Shown: positions 27,206-37,412, counted from the first letter of the stretch. The stretch is DNA of 64,000 nt from an uncultured Bacteroidales bacterium (GCA_902789725.1 CADAPC010000037.1:27350-91349); one strand, 5' to 3'. Notes: generated by a model not told the origin, from the sequence alone. Translations and numbers: made by a program.

Positions 27206-27452
27206 AACTAACTTTGTTTTAAGTCGTTTTACTTTGTGTTAACTAACTCTGCTGTTTAGTAGGTTCGTCTCCAGGTGCCTTCCCTTCCTCCAGGTGTGGG
27301 GAAAGTTGGGCTGTTGTATGCCGACCCACCATGCCAGCCTTGTGTGTGGATTCGGAGTTCCTTTTCCGGGATGCGTCCTAAATATTTTTCCTCCGCGGCG
27401 CAGAAAAATCTCGGACTCGTTCCAGTAAATCTACCTCCTCTTCTACAGCTAC

Positions 27453-27484
27453 AAAGTTACGACTTTTTTCCGACACAGGCAAGC
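27453..27484 (-). promoter_or_regulatory. Promoter of the HU-like gene
   Basis: On the minus strand CTTG (plus 27481-27484), 20 bases, TAACTTTG (plus 27453-27460). The -7 is perfect and the -33 has one mismatch. The leader to the start codon (27206 to about 27447) is gene-free. Confidence 0.6.
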
Positions 27485-27640
27485 ATTTAACTAATTATTT
27501 TACAAGAAAATGAAAGTTTTTTTTCAGCTTTTGATTCGGGTGTTACGAGTATTGGGGAGACCATGAAGAATTTTGAGAAGAGAGGGCTGTTGCAGCAGCA
27601 TGTGAATGCACTACCCTGTATGGTGAGCAATAGTGTGTGA

Positions 27641-27825
27641 TTTGTGAATGAGAAAAACCTTGCTGAAGGAAGGGAAAAAAGACTGTAACCATTCACAAAC
27701 CATTCACAAAACACGGCGAACACGGGAAGATGTGAAAAATGTGAACGGAAAATGTGAATGTTAAAAAATACTGAAAATCCGACAGTTATTCAAAATTATT
27801 TGCAAAAATTCACAAAATTCACAAA
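27641..27825. repeat. TTCACAAA repeat cluster (iteron-like)
   Basis: TTCACAAA occurs at 27692-27699, 27703-27710, 27809-27816 and 27818-27825, and inverted at 27641-27648. The paired copies are 11 and 9 bases apart. Many further GTGAA/TTCAC words lie between 27,600 and 27,950. The tract is AT-rich and precedes a primase-helicase gene, so it could be replication-origin-type iterons or operator sites. No other feature is seen in 27485-27950. Confidence 0.5.
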
Positions 27826-27950
27826 GTATAATGATAACAGTAGAGATGGGAGGTAAAGATGAATAAATAGACGTGTTTTGGAGACAGGGAGATGGGGAAT
27901 CTGTGAATGTGAAGAAAAAGTGAATAAAATAGAAAAAAAGTGAATACTTG

Positions 27951-27982
27951 TTTGGATATTAAAAAAATAATTCTTAACTTTG
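27951..27982 (+). promoter_or_regulatory. Promoter of the primase-helicase gene
   Basis: TTTG (27951-27954), a 20-base spacer and TAACTTTG (27975-27982) give a perfect Bacteroidetes promoter. The predicted start is near 27,990, about 57 bases before the ATG. Confidence 0.85.
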
Positions 27983-28046
27983 CATCGTGGATAGGTGAAT
28001 GCCTCTTTAAGGCTGAAACCTTGACATTTTTTAGGATAATAATGCT

Positions 28047-30842
28047 ATGGCTTATGCCATTGCGGCAATTAATACAACACGAACACATCACATGCAGAGT
28101 TTAAAGATTATTGCTGCAATCTTTTGCAGCACCAACAAAGGCCTCGACATCATGGGTAGGTACTTCCCACAGGTGTACGAGTATGCGGGCACAAAGAAGA
28201 AATTCCGCATTCGCAAAAACGACAAGAACCCCTCAGCGTGCCTTACCCTCGTTCAGGGTAAGGACGGAACAGAAAAGTGGCAGCTCACCGACTATGGTGA
28301 TCCTTATTACTCTAAAGGAAGGGACGGTATAGATGTCTTCACTCACGAAGAACGCATTGACAGCATGAAAGAGGCGATACAGCGCCTCTGTCAAATGTAT
28401 AATATAAATAATGTGGAAAGCACTATGCAAGAAAGGACTGAATGGTTGCCCGCACTGGAGGGCCAGATAGAAGGAGAATTCAGATATGCTGAGAAGCCTT
28501 TCACCCAGCGAGAGCTGAAATTCCTCGCGCCCAATGGCCTAACAGCGGAAATGTGCAAGGATTTGGGGTATCACTCTGCGGAATACATAGAGCGTGTTGT
28601 AAATACGAAGAACGGGCTGATGCGTGTGCAGAACTACAGTGACGAATCGCATCCCATCTTCGTCAAGGTGTCCTCGTACCTTGAGGAAGGTGGAGAAGAA
28701 AAGAAATTCTTTAAAATTTACCGTCCCAAAACCATCGACAAGCAGTACAAGTTCTCTTATAGTGGGCAAAAGCCAACCGACTACATCAACGGTGCCGCAG
28801 AGCTGAAGAAAGCCTTTATTGATAATGGCAAGCAGAAATTGGAATGCGCCGTGATAGTGAGCGGTGAGCGCGATGCCCTGTGTGTGAAAGCATGGGGGTA
28901 TCACCCCCTGTGGTTCAACAGCGAGACAAGCGGCCGCAATCCTGCTGCCATCAAGCAGCTCTATCAGTATGTGAAAGTTCTATTTTATATCCCAGACATA
29001 GACATGACTGGTTTAGAATCTGCTCGCCAGCTGCAGTTGCAGATTCTCTCCTTGCAGACGGTGTACCTGCCGAAGGACATGCTGCAAAGTCAAGGCGACC
29101 AAGGCAAGCCGATGAAGGATCTGCGCGACTGGGCTGGACTTCACCCCGCAAGGCGCGACTTCGAGAACTTGCTGAACGGTGCTTGCTCGCTGCAGCTGTG
29201 GCAGGAGGCCAAGGGCAAGGTGTCCCCATCCTTCCGTGCCCTGAAGAATGCGCTGAGTATGGTGGGTGGCTTTTACCAGATAGTGGGCGATGCCGACACC
29301 CCCAACCGTTTGGTGCATGTGGACGAGCAAGGCATCGTCGAACATGTGAAGGTGGAGCAGATAAAGAATTGGCTCACGGAAACTTGCCCTAACATTCTAC
29401 AACTGCCAGCTGAGGTGCGCGAAATGTTCAATAACCCTAAAATCATCACAAATCAAGCCCTACTGAACTTGAAGAACTTTGACGGTAATTATACCCTGAG
29501 CGGGCCCGACTACCAGATTCATGCCTTTAGGAACGGCGCTTACAAGGTCACCAAAGATGGCATCACTCTGCTTGACCTGAAAGACCGCCCCAATTTCTGG
29601 AAAAAGCAAGTGGCAGATTTCCACTTCACTCAGCTCCCCCCTTTCTTCAAATACACCATTGACTGCGATGAGCATGGACACCTAAAGGGGACAGTGGAAC
29701 TGCTCAACACCGAGTGCAATGCCCTCAGATTTGTAGCGAACAGTAGCCGGCTACATTGGCAAAAGGAAATAGACTATGACCATGCTGCAGCAGAAGAGCT
29801 GAAGGCATGGAGACAGCAGCCCCCCATGCTGGATTCCCCCCAATTGTCGGCTCATGAATGCCGTGAACAAATGGATTGCTTCCTGAATAAAATATATGGA
29901 ATAGGCGAGCTCATGCACTCTTACCGGTCTCCCTCGCGTGCCCGTGCCGTCATGGCCATAGACAATATGGTAGGCGAAACTGTCCATCAAGCCAACGGTC
30001 GCACAGGTAAAAGTTTCATCGCTGACGCTTTATTACCCATGGCGGGCAAGAATGTGAAGAAGATACCAGCAAGAAGTTTGTCGGAAAACGGACTGCGCTT
30101 CATTTTTGGTGGTGTTGATGAAGATACAGACATCGTGTTGTTGGATGACTGTGGCACTGAGGTCGAATTCGCATGGTTCTATCCATCCATTACGCAGGGC
30201 CTTCAAATCGAGCGGAAGTGTGTCCAGGCCTATACCCTACCTTTTGAAGAGTCACCTAAATTGGCCTTCACTACCAACGGTGTGCCATCGGACGATGACC
30301 CCTCAACACGCGACCGATTCATTATCACTACTTTTTCAGACTTCTACCATGCTGATGGCAGTGACTACAAGGAGCGTTGGAGCATCAAGGATGATTGCGG
30401 CATGGACATTGGCAAGTCCGACTATCCTGAGGAAGAACGCAACAAGGATGTCAATTTCCTTCTTCAATGTGAGCAATTCTACCTACGCTGCATCAGCTTG
30501 ACCGACTCACCCTACATGGCTCCTGAGGGCAATCTCGTTCAGCGCCGTGCGCAACAGGAATGCGGGGAAAATCTGGAATTTTATATGAATGAATATTTTG
30601 GTGATGAGAATCATTTTAATCGCGATATAAGTTATAACGAATTTTATAATTGGTTTGTAAATAATATGCCCCAAAAACATCTGCCACCAGCTTATAAAGT
30701 GAACAAAAGCGTCAAGAAATACTGCAAAGCCCACAACATCATTGCCATTCCGCCTGAAAAGTGGACTGACCACAAGCGGAAAGAAATCAAAAGAAACAAC
30801 ATTCGATATTACTGTTTTAAGCGCACTCTTTGTAAGGAATAA
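28047..30842 (+). CDS. Toprim primase fused to a D5/SF3-like helicase
   Basis: 931 residues. The N-terminus (about 36-100: FRIRKNDKNPSACL, WQLTDYGD, GIDVF) resembles the CHC2-type primase domain but lacks zinc-binding Cys. A Toprim domain follows, with Glu274 in SGERDAL and the Asp pair in IPDIDMTG (D317, D319). A helicase-type NTPase is C-terminal: Walker A GRTGKS (651-656), Walker B IVLLDD (696-701) and a sensor FTTNG before an Arg-rich DRFIIT. The combination is typical of plasmid, phage and integrative-element primases. No integrase, relaxase or phage gene lies near, so it looks like an orphan of element origin. Internal Met codons (residues 16 and 36) are alternative starts. Confidence 0.85.
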   Translation: MAYAIAAINTTRTHHMQSLKIIAAIFCSTNKGLDIMGRYFPQVYEYAGTKKKFRIRKNDKNPSACLTLVQGKDGTEKWQLTDYGDPYYSKGRDGIDVFTHEERIDSMKEAIQRLCQMYNINNVESTMQERTEWLPALEGQIEGEFRYAEKPFTQRELKFLAPNGLTAEMCKDLGYHSAEYIERVVNTKNGLMRVQNYSDESHPIFVKVSSYLEEGGEEKKFFKIYRPKTIDKQYKFSYSGQKPTDYINGAAELKKAFIDNGKQKLECAVIVSGERDALCVKAWGYHPLWFNSETSGRNPAAIKQLYQYVKVLFYIPDIDMTGLESARQLQLQILSLQTVYLPKDMLQSQGDQGKPMKDLRDWAGLHPARRDFENLLNGACSLQLWQEAKGKVSPSFRALKNALSMVGGFYQIVGDADTPNRLVHVDEQGIVEHVKVEQIKNWLTETCPNILQLPAEVREMFNNPKIITNQALLNLKNFDGNYTLSGPDYQIHAFRNGAYKVTKDGITLLDLKDRPNFWKKQVADFHFTQLPPFFKYTIDCDEHGHLKGTVELLNTECNALRFVANSSRLHWQKEIDYDHAAAEELKAWRQQPPMLDSPQLSAHECREQMDCFLNKIYGIGELMHSYRSPSRARAVMAIDNMVGETVHQANGRTGKSFIADALLPMAGKNVKKIPARSLSENGLRFIFGGVDEDTDIVLLDDCGTEVEFAWFYPSITQGLQIERKCVQAYTLPFEESPKLAFTTNGVPSDDDPSTRDRFIITTFSDFYHADGSDYKERWSIKDDCGMDIGKSDYPEEERNKDVNFLLQCEQFYLRCISLTDSPYMAPEGNLVQRRAQQECGENLEFYMNEYFGDENHFNRDISYNEFYNWFVNNMPQKHLPPAYKVNKSVKKYCKAHNIIAIPPEKWTDHKRKEIKRNNIRYYCFKRTLCKE

Positions 30843-30877
30843 TGTTAATCAAGCTTTTTTTCATCCACGAACCTTTT

Positions 30878-30891
30878 TGTACGGCCGTACA
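30878..30891. promoter_or_regulatory. 14-bp perfect palindrome TGTACGGCCGTACA
   Basis: The palindrome lies 35 bases after the primase-helicase stop and 116 bases before the -33 box of the C10 protease promoter. It could be a dimeric repressor or activator site, or a remnant of an element end. Nothing else supports a function. Confidence 0.35.
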
Positions 30892-31006
30892 TACAACCAG
30901 AAGTCATTTGCCCACTACGGCATTACCGAATTTGGTGAAATGAGGTGTTAAACAGAACTTTCCCCCAAAAAATGACGGAAAAGCTCGCCTTTTTCGTCTG
31001 CTTTGC

Positions 31007-31037
31007 TTTGACATTATTGGAGAAAAGCGTACCTTTG
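31007..31037 (+). promoter_or_regulatory. Promoter of the C10 protease gene
   Basis: TTTG (31007-31010), 19 bases, TACCTTTG (31030-31037): a full match to the Bacteroidetes promoter. The predicted start is near 31044, so the real start codon is the ATG at 31068 and not the ATG further upstream at 30945. Confidence 0.85.
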
Positions 31038-31067
31038 CACCACCAACCCATTAAGAACTATCGTGAT

Positions 31068-32750
31068 ATGAAAAAATTGACACTATTTACGGCCCTTGCC
31101 TTTGCCGCATGCTCATTGGCGCATGCACAGGACACCCATGTGGTCAATGTGAAAGACGCCCTTGGCTCGGCCGTGGGATTCCTGCCCCTGCGCCGTGGCG
31201 GTGAGAACAAGGAACCCGAACTGGCTCATGTGGAGAAAAACGCGCAGGACGATCATCCCTACTACTACATCTTCAACCGTGGAAACAACGAGGGATTCAT
31301 CATTGTGAGTGCCGACAGCCGAACGAAAAAAATCCTGGCCTACAGCAATGAAGGACACTTCGACATGGATGCCCTCGCTCCTGAAATGAAGGCTTGGCTG
31401 GGAGGCTACACCGAAGCCATGGACGACCTCAACCTCACCCCCGACTCGCTGCTGAAGAAGATGCAGGAAGGGCCACTGATGAAGGCTGTGCACGACGACT
31501 CCCATTTTGCTCCCGAGGTGAAGCCGCTGCTGGGCGACATCTGCTATGCACAGACATTCCCCTACAATGCCAAGTGCCCCAACAAAAGCCTCACAGGATG
31601 TGTGGCCACCGGCGCGGTACAAATCATGCGCTTCTTCGAATACCCCAAGACCCCCTCGGGAAAGACCCACAGCTACGACAACGAGGGAGAGACCGTGAGC
31701 TGCACCTTCAACACCCCCTACGACTGGCAGAACATGCTCAGCACCTACACCAAGACGGGCGGTAACGAGGCACAGAACGCGGCCATCAGTCAGCTCATGT
31801 TCGATGCCGGAGCTGCCTGCAACATGGAGTACTCCCCTTCTGGCTCGAGTGCAAGCCGCATCGACATGGCGCAGGCGCTGGTGGAATATTTCGGCTATGG
31901 AAATAACATGATCAATTTCCGCCGCGATGCCTTCACACCCGATGACTTTGTCTATTACCTGAAGCGCGAACTCAACGAGGGACGCCCCGTGCTGATGGGC
32001 GGTACGGACGAAGATGACTACGGCCACTGCTTCGTGTGCGACGGCTATGACACCAACGGACTTTTCCACTTCAACTGGGGATGGAACGGAATGAGCAACG
32101 GATATTTCGAAATCACCAACCTCTCTCCTCCACGTCCGGGCAGCAAAACCGGAGCCGTGGAAAACTACAACGAGAACGTGACCTTCATCGGCGGCATTCA
32201 GCCCCCCACAGCCTCCAATAGCGGAAAAATGAGCGTGCTGAGCATGCACGGACTACAAACCTCGCCTACAGGCAAGAAAGGTGGCAGAATATCGGTGAAA
32301 CTGGACCGAGTGAGGAACTGCACCATCGGCAACTTCAACGGCAAGTTTGGCGTGGCACTCTACAAGGACGGCGAAATGGTCAGGACGCTCGAGGTGATTG
32401 ACGCATCGCTCACCCCCACCCGCTCCTACCTGAAGCCGGAGTTCAACCCTATTCTGCCAAACAACCTCTCGGGACAAGACTATCAGTTGGTGATGGTGAG
32501 CAAGGCCAACGACGACACCCAGTGGCGTCCTATCCTCACCTCGGAAGCAGGCTGCATAGACCTTGAAGTGAAGGGCGACAACGTGACGCTGAAACTCAAC
32601 AACTTCGACCGCTACATTGACTTGGGCGACCAGACGGCAACGGCTGCTGGCAAGAAAGACAAAAAGGACAAGAAGGAGAAGAAAGAACTGGGCAAGAGCG
32701 TGACCACCGGGCTGGGCGATGTGGAAGCCGATGACTTCTACGGGAACTGA
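31068..32750 (+). CDS. Secreted C10-family (streptopain/interpain-like) cysteine protease
   Basis: 560 residues. Signal peptide 1-21 is followed by a pro-domain (about 22-150) and a C10 catalytic domain with Cys178 in TGCVATGAVQ, His320 in YGHCFVCDGY and the NWGWNG segment (336-341). Relatives include streptopain (SpeB) and Prevotella intermedia interpain A, zymogens whose N-terminal part is cleaved off. The C-terminal third is beta-rich. It ends in a Lys-rich stretch (KKDKKDKKEKKE) and not a T9SS tail. The substrate could be host or dietary protein. The caspase-like and FISUMP-like genes follow at 62 and 12 bases, suggesting one transcript. Confidence 0.9.
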   Translation: MKKLTLFTALAFAACSLAHAQDTHVVNVKDALGSAVGFLPLRRGGENKEPELAHVEKNAQDDHPYYYIFNRGNNEGFIIVSADSRTKKILAYSNEGHFDMDALAPEMKAWLGGYTEAMDDLNLTPDSLLKKMQEGPLMKAVHDDSHFAPEVKPLLGDICYAQTFPYNAKCPNKSLTGCVATGAVQIMRFFEYPKTPSGKTHSYDNEGETVSCTFNTPYDWQNMLSTYTKTGGNEAQNAAISQLMFDAGAACNMEYSPSGSSASRIDMAQALVEYFGYGNNMINFRRDAFTPDDFVYYLKRELNEGRPVLMGGTDEDDYGHCFVCDGYDTNGLFHFNWGWNGMSNGYFEITNLSPPRPGSKTGAVENYNENVTFIGGIQPPTASNSGKMSVLSMHGLQTSPTGKKGGRISVKLDRVRNCTIGNFNGKFGVALYKDGEMVRTLEVIDASLTPTRSYLKPEFNPILPNNLSGQDYQLVMVSKANDDTQWRPILTSEAGCIDLEVKGDNVTLKLNNFDRYIDLGDQTATAAGKKDKKDKKEKKELGKSVTTGLGDVEADDFYGN

Positions 32751-32812
32751 CCTCAAGCAACGGAATAGCCCCGAAACTAAATGACCATTAAAATCAGACA
32801 AACAGACTCACT

Positions 32813-34105
32813 ATGAGACGAACGGCACTTACCCTCATCATGCTGCTGGCAGTCTTCGCCGCACATGCACAGACATTCTACGAACTGCAATTCACCCACC
32901 CCCTGGATGGGAAGAAATACCTGGGACTGCTGACCTACTTCAGCGACGAACGCTGCAAAATGCGCCTTGTCAGGGCCGACGAAGGGGCGAAAGGAAAGGT
33001 GTGGGAATCGGACTACACAAAAACCACAGACCCCTGGAGCAAGGAACAAGCCATGGGCATGATGTACTACCGCCCCAAGGATGCGCGCTCCATGCCCATG
33101 CTGTTGTGGTACTGGCGCGACTTCCGCGGCGAAGACATGTCGCCAGAACCGCAAATCTGCTATGACGAGCTGAACCAAAGCGACTTTTTCAACGCCACCA
33201 GTTTTAAGGAGATACAACTCTCCAACCTCACGGCCGCTTATCTTGGTAAGTTCTACCAAACCAACGAGACCGACTACAAGGCACTTTTAGCCGCAGCGAA
33301 GAAGGCTGGGGCACAGAACCAGACGGAGGTGACGGGCAAGGGTGCCAACACCCCCACCCTGCGTCTGCTCATGGTGGCCAACACCGAGGTGAACGACATC
33401 GGCATAGCCTGTCAGCAAGACATCAAGAACGTGACCAATGAATTTCGCAACATAGCCCGCGTGCTGGAAATCCCTTACGAACAGACCATCGTGAGCGAAA
33501 CCGCCTTTAGCAAATCCAACGTGGCCAAAGCCGTGGAGGACTTCAAGCCAGGCAAGGATGACATAGCCGTGTTTGTCTATTCGGGGCACGGATTCCGCTT
33601 CCAGGACCAAAAGGACTACTTCCCTTGCATCGACCTCTCACCCACAGCCTACGACAAGGCTGTGGAGAATTATGCCACCATGACCGACATCTACAACGCC
33701 ATCACCCAAAAGGGTGCGCGGCTCAACATTGTGCTGAGCGACTGCTGCAACACAAAGGTGGGTTACGAGGCTCCGGCCGTGAGTGTCAACACCCTCTTCT
33801 CACGTGCCTCACGCAGTCTCGACACCGACAAACTGCGCAACCTCTTTCTGGGGCAAGGCGGCAATGTGTGGGCCACAGCTGCCAGCCCGGGCGAGGCATC
33901 GTGGTGCAGCGTGAAGGGCGGCTTCTTCCTGCTCAGTTTCATCGAAAGCTTGCGCTACCAAATCAGCTCACTCACTGAGGAGAAACCCTCATGGGAGGGA
34001 CTGATTAATCTGGCCATTGACGAGGCGCGGAAGAAGACCAACGGTAATGGAGTGCCACAAGAACAAAACGGTGTGAAACAAGTGAGAACCAAAAGCATAA
34101 AATAA
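32813..34105 (+). CDS. Secreted caspase-fold (C14) protease
   Basis: 430 residues. Signal peptide 1-20 and an N-terminal region of unknown fold (about 21-180) precede a caspase/metacaspase domain (about 183-400). His259 in VYSGHGFR and a Cys in SDCCNT (most likely Cys312) form the catalytic dyad; the strand LRLLMVAN and helix region fit the family. In bacteria C14 proteases cleave after basic or acidic residues and often act in regulated proteolysis. Here the signal peptide puts it outside the cytoplasm. It lies between two other secreted proteins. Confidence 0.85.
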   Translation: MRRTALTLIMLLAVFAAHAQTFYELQFTHPLDGKKYLGLLTYFSDERCKMRLVRADEGAKGKVWESDYTKTTDPWSKEQAMGMMYYRPKDARSMPMLLWYWRDFRGEDMSPEPQICYDELNQSDFFNATSFKEIQLSNLTAAYLGKFYQTNETDYKALLAAAKKAGAQNQTEVTGKGANTPTLRLLMVANTEVNDIGIACQQDIKNVTNEFRNIARVLEIPYEQTIVSETAFSKSNVAKAVEDFKPGKDDIAVFVYSGHGFRFQDQKDYFPCIDLSPTAYDKAVENYATMTDIYNAITQKGARLNIVLSDCCNTKVGYEAPAVSVNTLFSRASRSLDTDKLRNLFLGQGGNVWATAASPGEASWCSVKGGFFLLSFIESLRYQISSLTEEKPSWEGLINLAIDEARKKTNGNGVPQEQNGVKQVRTKSIK

Positions 34106-34117
34106 TTTGTCACAACT

Positions 34118-34834
34118 ATGAAACAACTAAGCTACATACTCCTGGCTTGCGCTCTCTGCGCACTCACCGCCCTGCCAGCTCAGGCACAGCAGAAAGCCAC
34201 GAACACCACCGACCGCTACACACCCAAAGCCATCGACCTCGGACTGCCCAGCGGCACCTTGTGGGCCGACCGCAACATGGGCATCACCAGCAGCCCCACC
34301 GACTTTGGCGTCTATTACAGTTGGGGAAGCATCTACTCATCCGACGAGGACGACCTGCTGCCCTACGACCAGCGCGGCTTCTCGTGGCGCACCTACCGAT
34401 TCGGCAAAAGTGCCAAGACACTCACTAAATACTGTACCGACGCCACCTTTGGCACGAAGGACGGAAAAACACAACTGGAACCCGACGACGACGCTGCCAC
34501 GGCATACGCTAAGAACCACCGCACGCCCATCTGGGATGCGCAATGGCACATACCCACCGCCAAGGAGTTTGAGGAACTGATGGAGAAATGCAACTGGACT
34601 TGGACTGATGGGGGCTACAAAGTGACAGGACCTAACGGCAACTCCATCTTCCTGCCTGCCGCCGGCATGGCCAAGATGCACCTCAGCGGCATGGGCCAGT
34701 ACTGGACCTCTACCTTGTGTGCCGACTTCCCTTGCTATGCCTACGCTGTAATCATCTGCGACGAATTTGCGACATGGAACAATGCCAGCCGCAGTCTTGG
34801 CTTGTCGGTCCGTCCTGTGAAGAAAAAGAAATAA
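34118..34834 (+). CDS. Secreted FISUMP-domain-like protein
   Basis: 238 residues with signal peptide 1-24. The mature protein carries the pattern seen in many Bacteroidetes and Fibrobacter surface proteins (Fib_succ_major/DUF1566-like): AIDLGLPSGTLWADRNMG, a Y.WG turn, WHIPTAKEFEELMEKCNW, IFLPAAGM, YWTST and a final SLGLSVRPV. Such domains are usually extracellular, but their function is unclear. It is the third and last gene of the secreted set and ends in a strong terminator. Confidence 0.78.
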   Translation: MKQLSYILLACALCALTALPAQAQQKATNTTDRYTPKAIDLGLPSGTLWADRNMGITSSPTDFGVYYSWGSIYSSDEDDLLPYDQRGFSWRTYRFGKSAKTLTKYCTDATFGTKDGKTQLEPDDDAATAYAKNHRTPIWDAQWHIPTAKEFEELMEKCNWTWTDGGYKVTGPNGNSIFLPAAGMAKMHLSGMGQYWTSTLCADFPCYAYAVIICDEFATWNNASRSLGLSVRPVKKKK

Positions 34835-34850
34835 TGCCGACAACCCGAAA

Positions 34851-34894
34851 AGAAATGGCTGAACCAAGGTGGAGGTTCAGCCATTTCTTTTTTT
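34851..34894 (+). terminator. Intrinsic terminator after the secreted-protein genes
   Basis: A perfect 15-bp stem AGAAATGGCTGAACC (34851-34865) / GGTTCAGCCATTTCT (34874-34888) with an 8-base loop runs into TTTTTT. Confidence 0.95.
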
Positions 34895-35068
34895 CTAAAC
34901 GCTGTGGCTTCTGAATCAGTTCAACACATTTTATGTGAATAAAATAGAAAAAAGGAAAGAAAAGGGAACGGATGAGCCAATTTTCGCTTTTTTTTCGTAA
35001 CTTTGCACCGTTTTTTCACAACACCCCTCACCGACAGGATGGAAAAATTATAATAACCAACATAAAAT

Positions 35069-36349
35069 ATGGAAAGAGACAACGTTATTTTCTCTCTCAT
35101 TGAGAAGGAGCATCAGCGTCAGCTGAAAGGCATCGAATTGATTGCATCGGAAAATTTTGTAAGCGACCAGGTGATGGAAGCCATGGGCAGCTACTGCACC
35201 AACAAGTATGCAGAGGGCTATCCAGGCCACCGTTACTACGGCGGTTGCCAGGTGGTGGACGAAATTGAGCAGTTGGCCATCGACCGTGCCTGTCAACTCT
35301 TCGGGGCCGAATTTGCCAATGTGCAACCCCACTCTGGTGCGCAGGCTAACGCCGCCGTGCTCCTCGCTGTGCTGAAGCCAGGCGATGTGTTCATGGGGCT
35401 GAACCTCGACCACGGTGGTCACCTCTCTCACGGTTCGCTCGTCAACACTTCGGGCATCCTCTACAAGCCCGTGGGCTACAACCTCAACAAGGAGACTGGC
35501 CGTGTCGATTACGACGAGATGGAAGCTTTGGCCAAGGAGCACAAGCCCAAACTCATCATTGGCGGTGGTTCAGCTTATAGCCGCGAATGGGACTATGCAC
35601 GCATGCGCAAGATTGCCGACGAAGTGGGTGCCCTGCTCATGATTGACATGGCTCACCCTGCAGGACTCATTGCAGCTGGCCTGTTGGAGAACCCCGTGAA
35701 GTATGCTCACATCGTCACCACAACCACCCACAAGACACTGCGTGGTCCACGTGGCGGCTTGATTCTTTTGGGTAAAGACTTCGACAATCCTTGGGGCTAC
35801 AAGACTCCTAAGGGCGTAGTGAAAAAGATGTCGCAACTCATCAATTCGGCCGTGTTCCCGGGTCAGCAAGGCGGTCCGTTGGAGCATGTGATTGCTGCCA
35901 AGGCCGTGGCATTTGGCGAAGCACTGAAACCCGAATTTAAGGAATATGCCAAGCAGGTGAAGAAAAATGCTGCCGTGCTGGCCGACGAACTGACCAAGCG
36001 TGGTTTTGCCATTGTGAGCGGTGGAACGGACAACCACTCCATGCTGGTTGACCTCCGCACCAAATATCCCGACCTGACAGGCAAGGTGGCTGAGAACGCC
36101 TTGGTGTCGGCCGACATAACCATCAATAAGAACATGGTGCCTTTCGACACTCGCTCAGCTTTCCAGACCTCAGGATTCCGCTTGGGCACACCAGCCATCA
36201 CCACTCGCGGTGCAAAGGAAGACCTCATGGTGAAGATTGCTGCCTGGATTGAGGAAGTGCTCAACGACCCCGAGAACGAGGCTGTCATCAGCAAGGTGCG
36301 TGGCGAGGTGAACGAAACAATGAAGAGCTACCCCTTGTTCGCATGGTAA
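35069..36349 (+). CDS. glyA: Serine hydroxymethyltransferase
   Basis: 426 residues. Lys222 in [14 protein letters not shown] holds PLP; the [18 protein letters not shown] and HPAGLIAAG segments match the family. It interconverts serine and glycine with tetrahydrofolate and is the main source of one-carbon units. A perfect -7 box TAACTTTG (34998-35005) lies upstream; a clear -33 box is not seen. The end overlaps rlmN by seven bases. Confidence 0.97.
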   Translation: MERDNVIFSLIEKEHQRQLKGIELIASENFVSDQVMEAMGSYCTNKYAEGYPGHRYYGGCQVVDEIEQLAIDRACQLFGAEFANVQPHSGAQANAAVLLAVLKPGDVFMGLNLDHGGHLSHGSLVNTSGILYKPVGYNLNKETGRVDYDEMEALAKEHKPKLIIGGGSAYSREWDYARMRKIADEVGALLMIDMAHPAGLIAAGLLENPVKYAHIVTTTTHKTLRGPRGGLILLGKDFDNPWGYKTPKGVVKKMSQLINSAVFPGQQGGPLEHVIAAKAVAFGEALKPEFKEYAKQVKKNAAVLADELTKRGFAIVSGGTDNHSMLVDLRTKYPDLTGKVAENALVSADITINKNMVPFDTRSAFQTSGFRLGTPAITTRGAKEDLMVKIAAWIEEVLNDPENEAVISKVRGEVNETMKSYPLFAW

Positions 36350-37410
36350 ATACAGAACCACATACCCTTCCCTCACCTTTACTTGGGAGGACATTGAAAG
36401 AGTTGCAGGACGTGTGCCTGCAACTCTCTATGCCTAAATTCACCGCCAAACAGATGGCGCAATGGATATATGGCAAGCACGTGCATTCCATTGACGAAAT
36501 GACCAACCTCTCCAAGGCCAACCGCGAGAAGTTGGGTTCGTTGTTTTGTGTGGGATGCACCGCTCCTGTTGAGGTGACGAAAAGCAAGGATGGGACTGTG
36601 AAGTACCTCTTCCCCACCGAAAGCGGGAAGTGGGTGGAAACGGTTTACATTCCCGAAGGCGAACGCGCCACACTCTGCGTGAGCTGTCAGGTGGGGTGCA
36701 AAATGAACTGCCTGTTCTGCCAAACGGGGAAGCAAGGTTTTCAGGGCAACCTGACTGTCTGCGACATCCTCAACCAAATCTACACCGTGAATCAACTGGT
36801 GGCTGAGGAGGGCGGCACGCCACTGAGCAACATCGTCTTCATGGGGCAAGGCGAACCGCTGGACAATTTTGACTCCGTATTGAAATCGGTTGAGATTCTG
36901 ACCAGTAGTGACGGTTGGGCATGGAGTCCGAGACGCATCACCATCTCAACGGCTGGACTGAGGAAGAACATGCGCCGTCTGCTGGAGGAAAGTGAGTGCC
37001 ATGTGGCAGTGTCACTCCATTCGCCCATCCACGAACAACGGATGCAGCTGATGCCCGCAGAGAAGCAATTTCCCCTATCCGACTTGGTGACGATGTTAAA
37101 GGAATATGACTGGAGTCACCAACGGCGTCTCACGTTTGAATACACCATGTTTGGAGGAACCAACGACTCAACGCTCCATGCCAAGGAACTGGTAAAACTG
37201 CTCCGCGGACTCCCCTGTCGGGTCAATCTTATCCGCTGGCACAAAGTGCCCGATGTGCCATTAAAGGAAGTGGAGATGGAAACAATGGAACATTTCCGCG
37301 ACTATCTGAACAATCACGGCATCACCACCACCATCCGAGCTTCGCGAGGACAGGACATTTGGGCTGCATGCGGCTTACTTTCGACAAAGAAACAACTTGA
37401 TGATCAATAA
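36343..37410 (+). CDS. rlmN: 23S rRNA/tRNA adenine-C2 methyltransferase RlmN
   Basis: 355 residues, radical SAM enzyme. The iron-sulfur cluster motif CxxxCxxC is Cys119, Cys123 and Cys126 (GCKMNCLFC). Upstream C112VSC and the C-terminal [10 protein letters not shown] (methylated Cys) match RlmN. It methylates A2503 of 23S rRNA and A37 of some tRNAs. RlmN and its resistance relative Cfr look alike; the glyA context and normal RlmN motifs favour the housekeeping enzyme. Confidence 0.93.
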   Translation: MVNTEPHTLPSPLLGRTLKELQDVCLQLSMPKFTAKQMAQWIYGKHVHSIDEMTNLSKANREKLGSLFCVGCTAPVEVTKSKDGTVKYLFPTESGKWVETVYIPEGERATLCVSCQVGCKMNCLFCQTGKQGFQGNLTVCDILNQIYTVNQLVAEEGGTPLSNIVFMGQGEPLDNFDSVLKSVEILTSSDGWAWSPRRITISTAGLRKNMRRLLEESECHVAVSLHSPIHEQRMQLMPAEKQFPLSDLVTMLKEYDWSHQRRLTFEYTMFGGTNDSTLHAKELVKLLRGLPCRVNLIRWHKVPDVPLKEVEMETMEHFRDYLNNHGITTTIRASRGQDIWAACGLLSTKKQLDDQ

Positions 37411-37412
37411 CT

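Noticed and set aside
27206..31067. Complete prophage or plasmid around the primase-helicase
   Set aside because: No integrase, relaxase, terminase or capsid gene lies nearby; flanking genes are chromosomal (HU-like, secreted proteases).
30945..31067. N-terminal extension of the C10 protease from an upstream ATG
   Set aside because: The predicted promoter (31007-31037) lies inside this stretch and the ATG at 31068 starts a proper signal peptide.
36343..37410. Cfr-type antibiotic resistance methyltransferase
   Set aside because: Length, glyA linkage and the RlmN-like AACG C-terminus fit the housekeeping enzyme; no resistance-element context is present.
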